A stretch of 64,000 nt of DNA from UBA4736 sp002404015 (lineage in GTDB: Bacteria; Chloroflexota; Dormibacteria; Dormibacterales; Dormibacteraceae): the NCBI GenBank assembly GCA_036747295.1, contig DAIOCN010000007.1, positions 41,213 to 105,212 of the forward strand, read 5' to 3'. Every line of letters begins with the position of its first letter. Within the stretch, counting starts at the first letter, position 1. Positions 17,220-25,510 of the stretch are shown here, piece by piece. The translations under genes and the position numbers were made by a program. Below the pieces are notes generated by a model. It was not told the DNA's origin. It did no database searches and was given only the letters and a program-made list of their open reading frames with translations.

Positions 17220-17951
17220 TTACGGAGGAACTGCCAGACCCCGACCGTCGCGCTCGCCCCGGAACTCCGGGTCGGCGTACATGCCGCCCTGGGCTCCCAG
17301 GTGCTCGCTGGCGTCCGGTTCGACATCGCCTTCGAATGCGTCGGCGTCGTCCTGGGGCCGGTAGCCGATCGCCTCCGCGGCTGCCATGTCCCACCAGCCC
17401 CGGCTGGTCCGGGAGACGCCATAGACGACGGCGAAACGAAGCGGCGCGTCCAGGCAGGCCCGGAACAGCGCCACCCCGTCCCGGTGGGAGAGCCAGGTCG
17501 AGAGGTGGCGGGCGTCCTGGGGCCGTTCCAGGAAGCTGCCGATCCTGACGCAGGCCACCTCCAGCCCCCACTTCTCCGCGTAGAGCCGGCCCAGGGCCTC
17601 GCCGAAGACCTTGCTCACGCCGTAGAAACCGTCGGGCCGCACCGGCGCCTCGGCGCCGATGTGCTCCGAGCGCGGGTACATGCCGGTCGCGTGGTTGCTG
17701 CTCGCGAAGACCACCCGGCGCACGCCCTGGCGGCGGGCTGCCTCGTAGACGTTGTAGGTACCCCGGAGGTTGTGGTCGAGGATGGCCTCGAAAGGCGCCT
17801 CGGTGGGGATCGCACCGAGGTGCACGACCTTTTCGACACCGGCGAGGGCCTGCTCCACGGCCGCCAGGTCCCGCAGGTCGACCTGTTCGATGCCCTCGCC
17901 GGCCCGGATATCGAGGAGGCGGAGCCGGCCGCCGAGCTCGCGGGCCAGCAC
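17220..17951 (-). CDS. NAD-dependent epimerase/dehydratase (uronate dehydrogenase-like), start uncertain
   Basis: This is an extended short-chain dehydrogenase. The active-site motif is YGVSKVFGEAL (Tyr and Lys) after SSNHATGMYP. The length and the WWDMAAAEAIGY/DPEFRGERDG tail resemble uronate dehydrogenase. The glycine-rich NAD motif TGAAGVIGS is encoded just upstream of the GTG at 17951, in the same open frame, but no ATG, GTG or TTG lies before it. The real start must be a rare codon close to 17990, or translation enters from the overlapping dapA-type gene. The pairing with a DapA-family aldolase fits a sugar-acid pathway (uronate to aldarate to keto-acid). Function is inferred. Confidence 0.8.
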   Translation of the reverse strand: MLARELGGRLRLLDIRAGEGIEQVDLRDLAAVEQALAGVEKVVHLGAIPTEAPFEAILDHNLRGTYNVYEAARRQGVRRVVFASSNHATGMYPRSEHIGAEAPVRPDGFYGVSKVFGEALGRLYAEKWGLEVACVRIGSFLERPQDARHLSTWLSHRDGVALFRACLDAPLRFAVVYGVSRTSRGWWDMAAAEAIGYRPQDDADAFEGDVEPDASEHLGAQGGMYADPEFRGERDGRGLAVPP

Positions 17952-17994
17952 GCTGCCGATGACGCCCGCCGCGCCGGTGATCGCGAGGAGGCCG

Positions 17995-18915
17995 TCAGCC
18001 GTGGCGGGAGCCGACCGCTGAGAGCAGGCCCCAGCCCAGCAGCTGCTCTCGGAGGTCCTCGCGGGCAGCCTGGCTCAGCACGGGGACGGGGGGCGCCGGC
18101 CACGGCTCACACACCCCCATCAGGTCGAGGGCCGCTTTGATGGCGGCCGGAAAGACGCCTGCCCGGACAGCCAGGACCAGCTGCAGCAGCAGGTCCTGGT
18201 GGGACCGCGCCAGCTCCCACTGGCCGCCGACGAAGGACTCATAGACGCGCACCACCCAGCCCGGAGCGACGTTGGCGCCGCCGCAGATCGTGCCCGCCCC
18301 GCCCATGGCCATCGACGCCAGGAGCATCGTGTCGCTCCCGGTGAAGACGCAGAAGCCGGGCAGCTCGCGAGTGGCCAGGCAGATGCGCTCGAAGTATTCG
18401 AAATCGCGGCTCGAGTCCTTTGTCCCGGCGACCGTGCCCTCGCTTGCCAGTGCGGCCAGCGTGGCCGGCTCGACCACCACCTTGGTGAACTGGGGGATGT
18501 TGTAGACCAGGATCGGCAGGGGGCTTTCGGCTGCCAGGCGGCGATAGAAACCCAGCACCGTCGCCTGGTCGATCGGGTAGTAGAAGGGCGGTGTCACCAG
18601 GGCGGCCACGGCACCCAGCTCAGCGGCTGCCGCCACCTCGGCGCGGGCCGCGGCCAGGTGGGTCTGGGCAACCCCGCAGATCACGGGCACGCGGCCGCCG
18701 GCCGCCCGGACAACGGCTGCCAGCACCAGCCGCCGGCTGGGCTCGTCGAGGGAGGCCGTCTCGCCCGTCGAGCCGAGGGCGAGCAGCCCGTGCACGCCGC
18801 CGGCGAGCACGTGCTCCACCAGGCGGCCGATGGCCGGTTCGTCGACGGTCCCGTCCTGGCGCAGCGGAGTCACCAGCGCCGGCAGCACGCCATGCAGTTC
18901 TTCGATCTCGGTCAT
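17995..18915 (-). CDS. DapA family aldolase/dehydratase (dihydrodipicolinate synthase-like)
   Basis: This 306-residue TIM-barrel class I aldolase-family protein begins HGVLPALVTPLRQDGTVDEP. It contains ALGSTGETASLD (substrate carboxylate loop), the catalytic Tyr in ILVYNIPQ and the Schiff-base Lys in GTKDSSRDF. It could be a 4-hydroxy-tetrahydrodipicolinate synthase, but position next to a uronate-dehydrogenase-like gene suggests a keto-deoxy-sugar-acid lyase or dehydratase. I chose ATG 18915, preceded by GGAGGAGC; the upstream TTG at 18930 overlaps that ribosome site. Confidence 0.87.
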   Translation of the reverse strand: MTEIEELHGVLPALVTPLRQDGTVDEPAIGRLVEHVLAGGVHGLLALGSTGETASLDEPSRRLVLAAVVRAAGGRVPVICGVAQTHLAAARAEVAAAAELGAVAALVTPPFYYPIDQATVLGFYRRLAAESPLPILVYNIPQFTKVVVEPATLAALASEGTVAGTKDSSRDFEYFERICLATRELPGFCVFTGSDTMLLASMAMGGAGTICGGANVAPGWVVRVYESFVGGQWELARSHQDLLLQLVLAVRAGVFPAAIKAALDLMGVCEPWPAPPVPVLSQAAREDLREQLLGWGLLSAVGSRHG

Positions 18916-18965
18916 TGCTCCTCCAAGCACCCTCGGTCAGGGCCTGTCAATGGTGATTGATGTGT

Positions 18966-19178
18966 CTACAGGAGCCTGGGCACGTCGTCGAGGACAACCT
19001 GCAGCCTCAGCGCGAGCCGCACTTCGCCGGCCGCCCGCAGCTGCACGACGGTGCCCGCAAGTCCCTCGACGACCGCGTACACCTCGTCAGCACACGTGGC
19101 GCTCGTACGGCCGAGCCGCACGTCCTCATCCAACCTGTCTCGCCAACGGGTCAGGGGCGGCGACCACTGGTGGGCCAT
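18966..19178 (-). CDS. Hypothetical small protein, coupled to its upstream neighbour
   Basis: This 70-residue frame (MAHQWSPPLTRWRDRLDEDV at its start) is charged and predicted helical, with no recognised family. The ATG overlaps the stop of the 64-residue gene before it (TGATG), a strong sign of coupling. It contains two Cys-free helices with alternating acidic and hydrophobic residues. I can name no function. Confidence 0.5.
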   Translation of the reverse strand: MAHQWSPPLTRWRDRLDEDVRLGRTSATCADEVYAVVEGLAGTVVQLRAAGEVRLALRLQVVLDDVPRLL

Positions 19179-19372
19179 CAGGTGCCGGCGGGCTTGCCGG
19201 GGGACGTCCGCCGCGCCAGCTCGCGGCGCGCGCATTCGATCGCGGACGCGGCGTCGTGGTGGGTGATGTGCTCGCAGTTCCAGACGCCCTGGCCGTCGGA
19301 CTGCGTGACCACCGCGGTGTAGTCAGATCGGCCCTCCTGCTGAACAGAGGACGCCTGCAGGTCGGGAGGCAC
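19178..19372 (-). CDS. Hypothetical small protein
   Basis: This 64-residue frame reads as a compact soluble domain: a beta-rich start (YTAVVTQSDGQGVWNCEHIT) followed by a helix (DAASAIECARRELARR). The shape recalls small alpha/beta domains that sit in dsRNA-binding-like or HicB-like folds, but I do not recognise a family. It overlaps the next gene by the 1-nt TGATG arrangement. Confidence 0.55.
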   Translation of the reverse strand: MPPDLQASSVQQEGRSDYTAVVTQSDGQGVWNCEHITHHDAASAIECARRELARRTSPGKPAGT

Positions 19373-19449
19373 CGACCCATTCTGCTCCGCGGCGGCCGAT
19401 TAGACCCGGCGGCCGCCCGCCTGCGGCCTCCCCTAACCTGGTCCTGGCC

Positions 19450-19881
19450 ATGAATCCGCTCTTCTTCGCCTCCTGGCGATGCACCTGGCGGCGGTCCTGG
19501 TGGCGTATGGGGCCAATCTCCTCATCCCCGTTCCAGGCTGAGCCGGCGGAGGGCAAGGAGGGATGGCTGTTCAGGTTCGAGCGCCTGGCCGCGGAGCGGC
19601 TGTCACTGCCGGCCGCGCTCACCGTGCCCTTCACCGGGGCCGGCATGGTCCTGGTCGCCGGCATCAACCCGACCACCCGGTTCTGGCTCTGGGCGTCCAT
19701 CGTGCTCTACCTGGGAACGCTGGTCTACCTGGTGGCGCGGCAGCGGCCGGGGGTGATCCGGCTGCTGCGAGGGGACCGCTCGGCGGGCCGGCTGCAGCAG
19801 CTGCGGCTGGCCAGCGTGGGAGTCCTGGCGGTCATCCTCGCGATCGGCGCCATGATGATGGCCAAGCCCGGCCAGAACTGA
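19450..19881 (+). CDS. DUF2269-like integral membrane protein with two compensating frameshifts near the N-terminus
   Basis: The frame encodes 143 residues with three clear C-terminal hydrophobic segments (about residues 55-75, 80-97 and 120-138). Residues 9-27 (WRCTWRRSWWRMGPISSSP) look like nonsense for a membrane protein. In the neighbouring frame the same DNA from 19470 to 19529 reads LLAMHLAAVLVAYGANLLIP, an ideal first transmembrane helix for this family. One base missing near 19468-19470 and one extra C in the CCCC run at 19526-19529 would restore a single coherent protein (MNPLFFA then that helix then FQAEPAEGKEGW). It is either a sequencing artefact or a decayed gene. Function of the family is unknown. 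Confidence 0.6.
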   Translation: MNPLFFASWRCTWRRSWWRMGPISSSPFQAEPAEGKEGWLFRFERLAAERLSLPAALTVPFTGAGMVLVAGINPTTRFWLWASIVLYLGTLVYLVARQRPGVIRLLRGDRSAGRLQQLRLASVGVLAVILAIGAMMMAKPGQN

Positions 19882-19882
19882 G

Positions 19883-20244
19883 TCAATCGGCCGCCTGGGC
19901 CGCCTGGTCCGCGACCGCCGGTTGCGGCTCTTGAACACCCTGAACAGGAGCGCGAGCGACGGCACGGTGAGGAGCATGCCGACCGCGACGATTCCCAGCA
20001 GCACGTGCCGCGCGACTTCCGGTGCGGCCGTCTGAGCGACCGTCAGATCCGGCGGGACCAGGTACGGAAACTGTCCGATCGCCCAGGCCTTGGGGGCGGT
20101 GCTGTCCCTGACCATGCGTCCGAAGGCCACGACAGAGACCAGGACAGCGAGCACGAGAAGTCCTCCGACCAGCCTCAGCGCCTGGCCTGGCAGCCGGTGG
20201 GCAGCGCGGGGCTCGAGTCCGGCCGGCGGTCGCAGCCTGTCCAC
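19883..20244 (-). pseudogene. Remnant of cytochrome bd oxidase subunit II (CydB) C-terminus
   Basis: Translation from about 20244 to 19930 gives two transmembrane segments flanking WAIGQFPYLVPPDLTVAQTA and ending VPSLALLFRVF, which is the characteristic last part of CydB (Q-F/Y-P-Y-L-x-P-P-D-L-T loop and final helix). The first two thirds of CydB and any cydA partner are absent, so this is a fragment. After LLFRVF the frame becomes Arg-rich antisense; moving one base near 19930 gives a sensible tail ending in TGA at 19883, suggesting another indel. It might still be translated from the GTG at 20244, but without quinol- and haem-binding partners it would not be an oxidase. Confidence 0.5.
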
Positions 20245-20403
20245 TTCTTCCGCGAGTATCCGACTTCGGGGCTGAACATGCCCCCTGCAAAGGGGAGGCT
20301 TGCCGGTCGTCGCCGCGCCGGTCGTGAAGCGTAGGCTGGACTGGCCCCGACCGTTTCCAGGCTGGTCAACACGAGGCTCGAGCCATGGACAAGGAGGATC
20401 GCC

Positions 20404-21381
20404 ATGGCGAACCCGATCCAGAAGGTCGTGATCTTCTTCATGGAGAACCACACCACCGACAACTTCGCCAGCGAGGTTGCGGGCGTCGACGGCGACCTGG
20501 CTCTTCCACTCGCGCCCGACCTCGTGGTTCCGGACCCTCCGCACGACCACGCCCACTGGCTGGCGCGCGACACCCCGACGCCGGGCGGTGCCCTCCGCCA
20601 GCGGTACGGCCGTCCCCAGCTTCCCAACGCGTACAAGCTCATGGACGGCTTCACCGTCTGCGACCGCTACTTCTCCGATTACGCGGGGAACTCGTTCCCG
20701 AACCACGCCTTTGCCATAGGGGCCGACGCCGAATGGACAGACCGCAATCCCGGTCAGAGCTACGCCGTCAGCCTGAAGACCCCCGGCGTTCCGGCCCGCC
20801 TGGTGGCGGCCGGCAAGACCTGGGCCAACTACGGTCGGGGCTTCGCCTTTCAGCACTACGCCGACCCCCTCATGCACGCCACTCCCAAGAACACCTTCGC
20901 GCAGGACGCCAAGGCGGGCAACCTGCCCAACGTCTCCTGGGTCTACGCGCCGGGCGGGCAGGACTTCCACCCGGGGTCTCGGACCAGGATGTCCGCCTCC
21001 GACACCTGGCTGGGCCAGGCTATCGCCGCGCTTGCCCAGGGACCGGACTGGCCGCGCGTGGTCGCCTTCCTCACGTTCGATGACTGGGGCGGCTGGTTCG
21101 ACCACGTCGTGCCGCCGCTGGTCGAGACGTTCCCCAACAGCAAGGACCAGTACCGTTTTGGATCTCGCGTGCCCTGCGTGGTCGTCGGACCTTACGCCAA
21201 GGCGAGGTCCGTCTCGCATGTGCAGTCCTCGTATACGAGCCTGGTGGCGTTCATCGAAAGGCTCTGGGGCCTGCCACCCTCGCCCAACCCCGACGCGGCC
21301 AGGCGGACCACATCGCCTGACGAGCACGCCATGGCCGATTGCATCGACGTGACGCAGAAGCCCCTGCCGCCACCGCAGTAG
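20404..21381 (+). CDS. Phosphoesterase family protein (phospholipase C / acid phosphatase-like)
   Basis: This 325-residue protein belongs to the alkaline-phosphatase-like phosphoesterase family that includes bacterial phospholipase C. Metal-binding and catalytic landmarks are IFFMENHTTDNF at the start (Glu-Asn pair), the central YAGNSFPNHAFAIG segment, and the metal Asp residues in AFLTFDDWGGWFDHV near residue 217. The C-terminal VPCVVVGPYAKARSVSH segment is also conserved. No signal peptide is visible, unlike secreted phospholipases, so a cytoplasmic or differently exported enzyme is possible. A strong ribosome site (AAGGAGG) precedes the ATG and a hairpin terminator follows the gene. Confidence 0.87.
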   Translation: MANPIQKVVIFFMENHTTDNFASEVAGVDGDLALPLAPDLVVPDPPHDHAHWLARDTPTPGGALRQRYGRPQLPNAYKLMDGFTVCDRYFSDYAGNSFPNHAFAIGADAEWTDRNPGQSYAVSLKTPGVPARLVAAGKTWANYGRGFAFQHYADPLMHATPKNTFAQDAKAGNLPNVSWVYAPGGQDFHPGSRTRMSASDTWLGQAIAALAQGPDWPRVVAFLTFDDWGGWFDHVVPPLVETFPNSKDQYRFGSRVPCVVVGPYAKARSVSHVQSSYTSLVAFIERLWGLPPSPNPDAARRTTSPDEHAMADCIDVTQKPLPPPQ

Positions 21382-21479
21382 GCAAACGGGGCGATCATCA
21401 TCGACACCTTCGTCACTTCGGCCCCACGACATCGCCGGGAGGACGAGGACTAGCAGACCTCAGTGATTGCTGCCCACCG

Positions 21480-21507
21480 GGGGGCGCTCTCAGGAGCGCC
21501 CCCTTTT
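21480..21507 (+). terminator. Rho-independent terminator after the phosphoesterase gene
   Basis: GGGGGCGCTC and GAGCGCCCCC form a perfect 10-bp stem with a TCAG loop, followed by TTTT. Orientation serves the plus-strand phosphoesterase; the convergent lactate permease ends nearby. Confidence 0.78.
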
Positions 21508-21550
21508 GGCATGGAGCGGGAGGACGCCAAATCGGTATGCCGCGGTGTGC

Positions 21551-23494
21551 TTACGGTGAGGGGATGATGCTCGGGATGACGTACGCCTCGATCATCGCGA
21601 CGATGCCGACCAAGCTGGTCAGGATGAGGCTGTAGCCGATAACCCGCCGGAAGATCTCCCCCTCGGCACCCACCTTGTTGACGCCGGCTGCTCCCACCGA
21701 CAGGTTCTGCGGGCTGATCATCTTGCCCATCACACCCCCGGACGAATTGGTGCCGGCGGTCAGGATCGGGCTCACGTTGCCGAGCTGTTGCGCGGTCTGC
21801 GCCTGAAGGGGCCCGAACAACGTGTTGGAGGATGTGTCGCTGCCGGTCAGGAAGACGCCCAGCCAGCCCAGGAAGGCGGCTACAAACGGGAAGATGAAGC
21901 CCGTCTTGGAGAGCGCGATGGCCAGGCTGGAGGTCATGCCCGCGTAGTTCATGAGCTGGGCGATCGCGAGGATGAAAGCGATCGTCACGATGGGCAGCGC
22001 GAGCTGGCGGACCGTTCGCGCGTAGACGGCCAGGAAGTTGACAGCTGCGCCGCGGAGCCTCATCAACAGGAAGGCGAGCAGCCCCGCGTAGAGCACGAGC
22101 GAACCGGCTGCGGCCAGGAAGTTCCAGTCGAAGTTCAGTGGGTACTCGGCGGACTTCGCGACGATCGGCTTCTCGCGGAAGATCAATGAGACTGGCTTGC
22201 CGCCCTTGATCTCGTAAGTGCCGGGCCAGAGGAAGTTCCAGTCGGGGAACTTGAACGCCTGCCGATCCTTGGCCGGGGTGGGCCCGATCCATGGCTGGGG
22301 GCAGAGCTTGAAGAGGGGGGTGCCGCACTTCAGGTCGGCCGTGATGTTGGCCGGCGCGGCCAACGCCGTCTTGACGTCGCCCACGGGGTGGCCGGCGAAG
22401 AACGGCAGGTTGCCCATCTGGCCCACCAGGATGACGACGGTCAAGAGCACATACATCGAGTACGCGCGCAGGATCCGCCCCGGCGTATCCGCGTTGACCT
22501 CAGCGCTCGGGGGGGGCCCCGACCCAGCGCTCGCGGGCGGTGCCGACCCAGCGCTCTCGGGCGGCGGGTCGGGCGGTCCGGATCCCCCGCTCACGGGCGG
22601 CGGGCCGGCTGCAGCGGATTCGGTCTCGAAACGGTAGACGTGGGCCGGGCGCCAAAACCGAAGCAGTGCGGCCAGGCAGCCCATGGAGACGAGCGCCGCC
22701 AGGATGTCGGTGAGCTCTGGGCCCACGAAATTGGACACGAGGAACTGGACGACAGCGAACGAGACGCCGGTGACCAGGACGGCCGGCAGGATCTCGCGCA
22801 TCCTCCGCCAGCCGGCCAGGACCACGATCAGATAGGCCGGGATCACGATCGAGAACAGGGGCAGCTGGCGGCCGACCATGGCTGAGAGGGCCAGCGTGGT
22901 CGAGGTCACGTCCTTGTGCAAGATCGGGGCCACCAGGGCGCCTAGGGTGACCACCGGGATTCCGATCGAGCCGAAGGCCACCGGTGCTGTGTTGGCCAGC
23001 AGCGCGAGGACCGCGGCCGTCACCGGCTCGAAGCCAAGGCTGGCCAGGATCGAAGCCGTGATCGCCACCGGCGCGCCGAAGCCCGCGATCCCCTCCAGCA
23101 GCGCGCCGAAGCTGAACGCGATCAGTAGGGCCTGCAGCCGGCGGTCCTCCGTCAGCCGGGTCAAGGAACGCTTGATAACGTCGAAGTCGCCGCTGGCGAC
23201 GGTCAGGTTGTGGAAGAAGACGGCGTTGAGGACGATCCAGCTGATCGGCCAGATGCCGAACGCCATGCCCTCGGTCGCGGTGGCGGCCGTCACGCCGAAG
23301 GGCATTCCCCACACCAGCCAGCTCAGGACGAAGGCCGCCAGCATGGCGGTCACCGCGCAGATCCAGGCCGGGAGTCGAAGGACCGCGAGCATGATGAACA
23401 GCACGTAGAGCGGGAGCCCAGCGACCAGAGCCGACAGCAGGACGCTGCCGAGCACCGGTTGATAGGTCTGGTGAAAAGTCAGCAGAATCCCCAT
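21551..23494 (-). CDS. lldP: L-lactate permease (LctP family)
   Basis: This 647-residue protein is a polytopic inner-membrane lactate (and possibly glycolate) permease. It opens LLTFHQTYQPVLGSVLLSAL, and the family hallmark GIAGFGAPVAITASIL lies near residues 133-148, followed by SIGIPVVTLG. More than a dozen hydrophobic helices are evident. Two unusual features: a low-complexity Gly/Ser/Pro/Ala linker between helices (about residues 297-335, repeated SAGSAPP/SGSGPP-like units) and a long hydrophilic loop with KCGTPLFKLCPQPW (about 385-400). GGAGGG precedes the ATG. It is monocistronic with no lactate dehydrogenase nearby. Confidence 0.92.
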   Translation of the reverse strand: MGILLTFHQTYQPVLGSVLLSALVAGLPLYVLFIMLAVLRLPAWICAVTAMLAAFVLSWLVWGMPFGVTAATATEGMAFGIWPISWIVLNAVFFHNLTVASGDFDVIKRSLTRLTEDRRLQALLIAFSFGALLEGIAGFGAPVAITASILASLGFEPVTAAVLALLANTAPVAFGSIGIPVVTLGALVAPILHKDVTSTTLALSAMVGRQLPLFSIVIPAYLIVVLAGWRRMREILPAVLVTGVSFAVVQFLVSNFVGPELTDILAALVSMGCLAALLRFWRPAHVYRFETESAAAGPPPVSGGSGPPDPPPESAGSAPPASAGSGPPPSAEVNADTPGRILRAYSMYVLLTVVILVGQMGNLPFFAGHPVGDVKTALAAPANITADLKCGTPLFKLCPQPWIGPTPAKDRQAFKFPDWNFLWPGTYEIKGGKPVSLIFREKPIVAKSAEYPLNFDWNFLAAAGSLVLYAGLLAFLLMRLRGAAVNFLAVYARTVRQLALPIVTIAFILAIAQLMNYAGMTSSLAIALSKTGFIFPFVAAFLGWLGVFLTGSDTSSNTLFGPLQAQTAQQLGNVSPILTAGTNSSGGVMGKMISPQNLSVGAAGVNKVGAEGEIFRRVIGYSLILTSLVGIVAMIEAYVIPSIIPSP

Positions 23495-23549
23495 CGTTCC
23501 CTCCGAGCTGTGCCTTAGGCAGGCTCTTCTTACGCCGGAATGACGTTAC

Positions 23550-24560
23550 GTGCCCGTGACCGTACACCGCAACAATGGCACGTCTACGACCGGGCGGGGG
23601 GACGCCGGCGTCACAAAAACTGATGCCGTGGTGCTTCTATCTCCGGTGCCGCAAGCCGAAGGCGTCCTGAAGACGATCCAGCTCTCGAAGTCGTACGGAT
23701 CCCGCAAGGCCGTCGACGGCCTCGACCTCGAGGTGTCGCGCGGCGAGCTGTTCGGCTTCCTGGGACCCAACGGCGCCGGCAAGACGACCACCATCCGGAT
23801 GGTCCTGGGGCTCATCGCCCCGAGCGCCGGCTCGGTTGAGATCCTCGGCCGCGAGGTCCGGCGTAATCGCTCCCGGGTCCTGCCTCGGGTCGGCGCCCTG
23901 GTCGAATCACCGGCGCTGTATGGGTATCTCTCCGGACGCGACAACCTGCGCGCCGTCGGCGACCTCCTCGGCGGCCTCCCGCGCGGCCGGATTGACGAGG
24001 TGATCGAGATCGTCGCCCTGGCGGGCCGCGAGAAGGACCGGGTCAGGACCTACTCGCTGGGCATGAAGCAGCGGCTCGGCCTGGCGATGGCGCTGCTGAA
24101 CGACCCCGACCTGCTGATCCTGGACGAGCCCGGCAACGGCCTCGACCCGGCCGGGATCGTCGAGATGCGCGACCTGCTCCGCCGGCTGTCGGCCGAGGGC
24201 AAGACGGTGTTCATCTCCAGCCACGTGCTCAGCGAGGTGCAGCAGATCTGCTCGCGGGTCGCCATCATCGACCAGGGCCGGTTGATCCGGGTGGCGCCGG
24301 TCGCCGAGCTGCTGGAGACGCACGGCGAGTTCGAGGTCAAGGTCGACGATCCGGAGCGCCTGCTGGAGGAGCTGCACCGCCACGAGTGGGGGACGGGCGC
24401 CCGCCTGCAGGGCGACCTCGTGCTGACGGCCGCGCCGCACGCACGCGGCCGGAACCTGATCGAATTTCTCGTCGAGGCCGGGTTCCACCCCGACTCTGTC
24501 ACCGCGCGGCAGCAGGACCTCGAGGACATCTTCCTCAGCCTCACGGGAGGCGATCGATGA
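23550..24560 (+). CDS. ABC transporter ATP-binding protein (BcrA/CcmA-type)
   Basis: This ATPase of an ABC-2-type exporter carries Walker A GPNGAGKTTTIR (about residues 71-82), signature YSLGMKQRLGLAMAL, Walker B LLILDEPGNGLDP and the His switch in ISSHVLSEV. The C-terminal third is the usual extension of antibiotic-export ATPases. The first 35 or so residues before VLKTIQLSKSYG are not conserved, so the true start may be a GTG near 23628-23661. It overlaps the permease gene by 4 nt (ATGA). Substrate unknown. Confidence 0.88.
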   Translation: MPVTVHRNNGTSTTGRGDAGVTKTDAVVLLSPVPQAEGVLKTIQLSKSYGSRKAVDGLDLEVSRGELFGFLGPNGAGKTTTIRMVLGLIAPSAGSVEILGREVRRNRSRVLPRVGALVESPALYGYLSGRDNLRAVGDLLGGLPRGRIDEVIEIVALAGREKDRVRTYSLGMKQRLGLAMALLNDPDLLILDEPGNGLDPAGIVEMRDLLRRLSAEGKTVFISSHVLSEVQQICSRVAIIDQGRLIRVAPVAELLETHGEFEVKVDDPERLLEELHRHEWGTGARLQGDLVLTAAPHARGRNLIEFLVEAGFHPDSVTARQQDLEDIFLSLTGGDR

Positions 24561-25426
24561 CCCATCCCAGCCTCGTCGGGACGTTCCGGGGCGAGGTGCT
24601 GAAGGTCTCGCGGCAGCTGAGCGTCTGGTTGATGCTGCTGGGGGCGCTGGTGATGTTCGGAGTGATCGTGCTGGCGACCACCAGCGCCGACAACATCCAC
24701 ACCCTGGCCGCGAAGGACCGGACCGGCTTCGCCTACAACATGCTGGACATCTTCGGAACGGTGTTCCAGATCGGGTCGGGCATCTTCCTGCTGCTGGTCG
24801 GATCGCGGCTGATCGCGATGGAGTATTCGTCGGGGACGATCCGGATCATCTATGCGCGAGGCACCGGCCGGCTGGCCCTGCTGCTGGCGAAGATGGGCAC
24901 TCTGCTCCTGATGGGGCTGCTGCTCCTGGTCGCCTACCTGGTGATCGTAGGGGTGGTGCTGAGCTTGCTGGTGGGCTCCTGGACAGGCGGCATCGCGCCG
25001 CTCCAGCACCTGCCGCAATCCTTCTGGCAGGACTTCTGGAGATGGGTTCTCGTCCAGGGCATCAGCATCGGGGTGCTGATCCTGATGGCCGCGGCGGCGG
25101 CCGCGATCGGCCGCTCGCTGGCCTTCGCGATGGCGGCCTCCCTGGCGTTCTTCCCGGTCGACAACTTCCTCACGATCATCCTGGCCCTGGCAGCGCGCGC
25201 GACCCGCCACGATCATCCCTGGACCGACATCAGCGCTTACCTGCTGGGGCCGAACATCAACGTGCTCCTGAACCTGCTCGAGCCCGCACACCTGTCGCGA
25301 GCGGCCTTCGCCACCCCGCTCGTCAAGGTCGACGCCACACACTCCTTGCTGGTGATCGGGGCGTTCGCGGCGGCCTTCGCGATCGTCGCGGTGCTGAGGA
25401 CCGTGCGACCCGACGTTCTGGAGTGA
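24557..25426 (+). CDS. ABC-2 type transporter permease
   Basis: This 289-residue membrane protein has six hydrophobic segments beginning with SVWLMLLGALVMFGVIVL (about residues 21-38). A large extracellular loop follows, then ALLLAKMGTLLLMGLLLLVAYLV and a last helix near residue 270. The segment YSSGTIRIIYARG is typical of BcrB-like ABC-2 permeases. ATG 24557 overlaps the ATPase stop and has GGGAGG in front; the longer open frame upstream overlaps the ATPase and is a shadow. It forms a two-gene exporter. Confidence 0.88.
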   Translation: MTHPSLVGTFRGEVLKVSRQLSVWLMLLGALVMFGVIVLATTSADNIHTLAAKDRTGFAYNMLDIFGTVFQIGSGIFLLLVGSRLIAMEYSSGTIRIIYARGTGRLALLLAKMGTLLLMGLLLLVAYLVIVGVVLSLLVGSWTGGIAPLQHLPQSFWQDFWRWVLVQGISIGVLILMAAAAAAIGRSLAFAMAASLAFFPVDNFLTIILALAARATRHDHPWTDISAYLLGPNINVLLNLLEPAHLSRAAFATPLVKVDATHSLLVIGAFAAAFAIVAVLRTVRPDVLE

Positions 25427-25510
25427 CTTAGCTCCCTTGGGGGCAGCGCGCACAGAATTTCCCCAGCAAATTCTTAGGCGCCTTAACGGACAGGGCGACA
25501 GGATGGGCTC

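Noticed and set aside
19603..21432. 609-codon minus-strand frame spanning the phosphoesterase gene
   Set aside because: Mostly antisense to the phosphoesterase. Only its CydB-like section (about 19,930-20,244) has recognisable protein sequence and is kept separately.
22480..22620. CRISPR-like or mobile repeat in the repetitive GC stretch
   Set aside because: It is the Gly/Ser/Pro/Ala linker of the lactate permease, in frame, without spacers.
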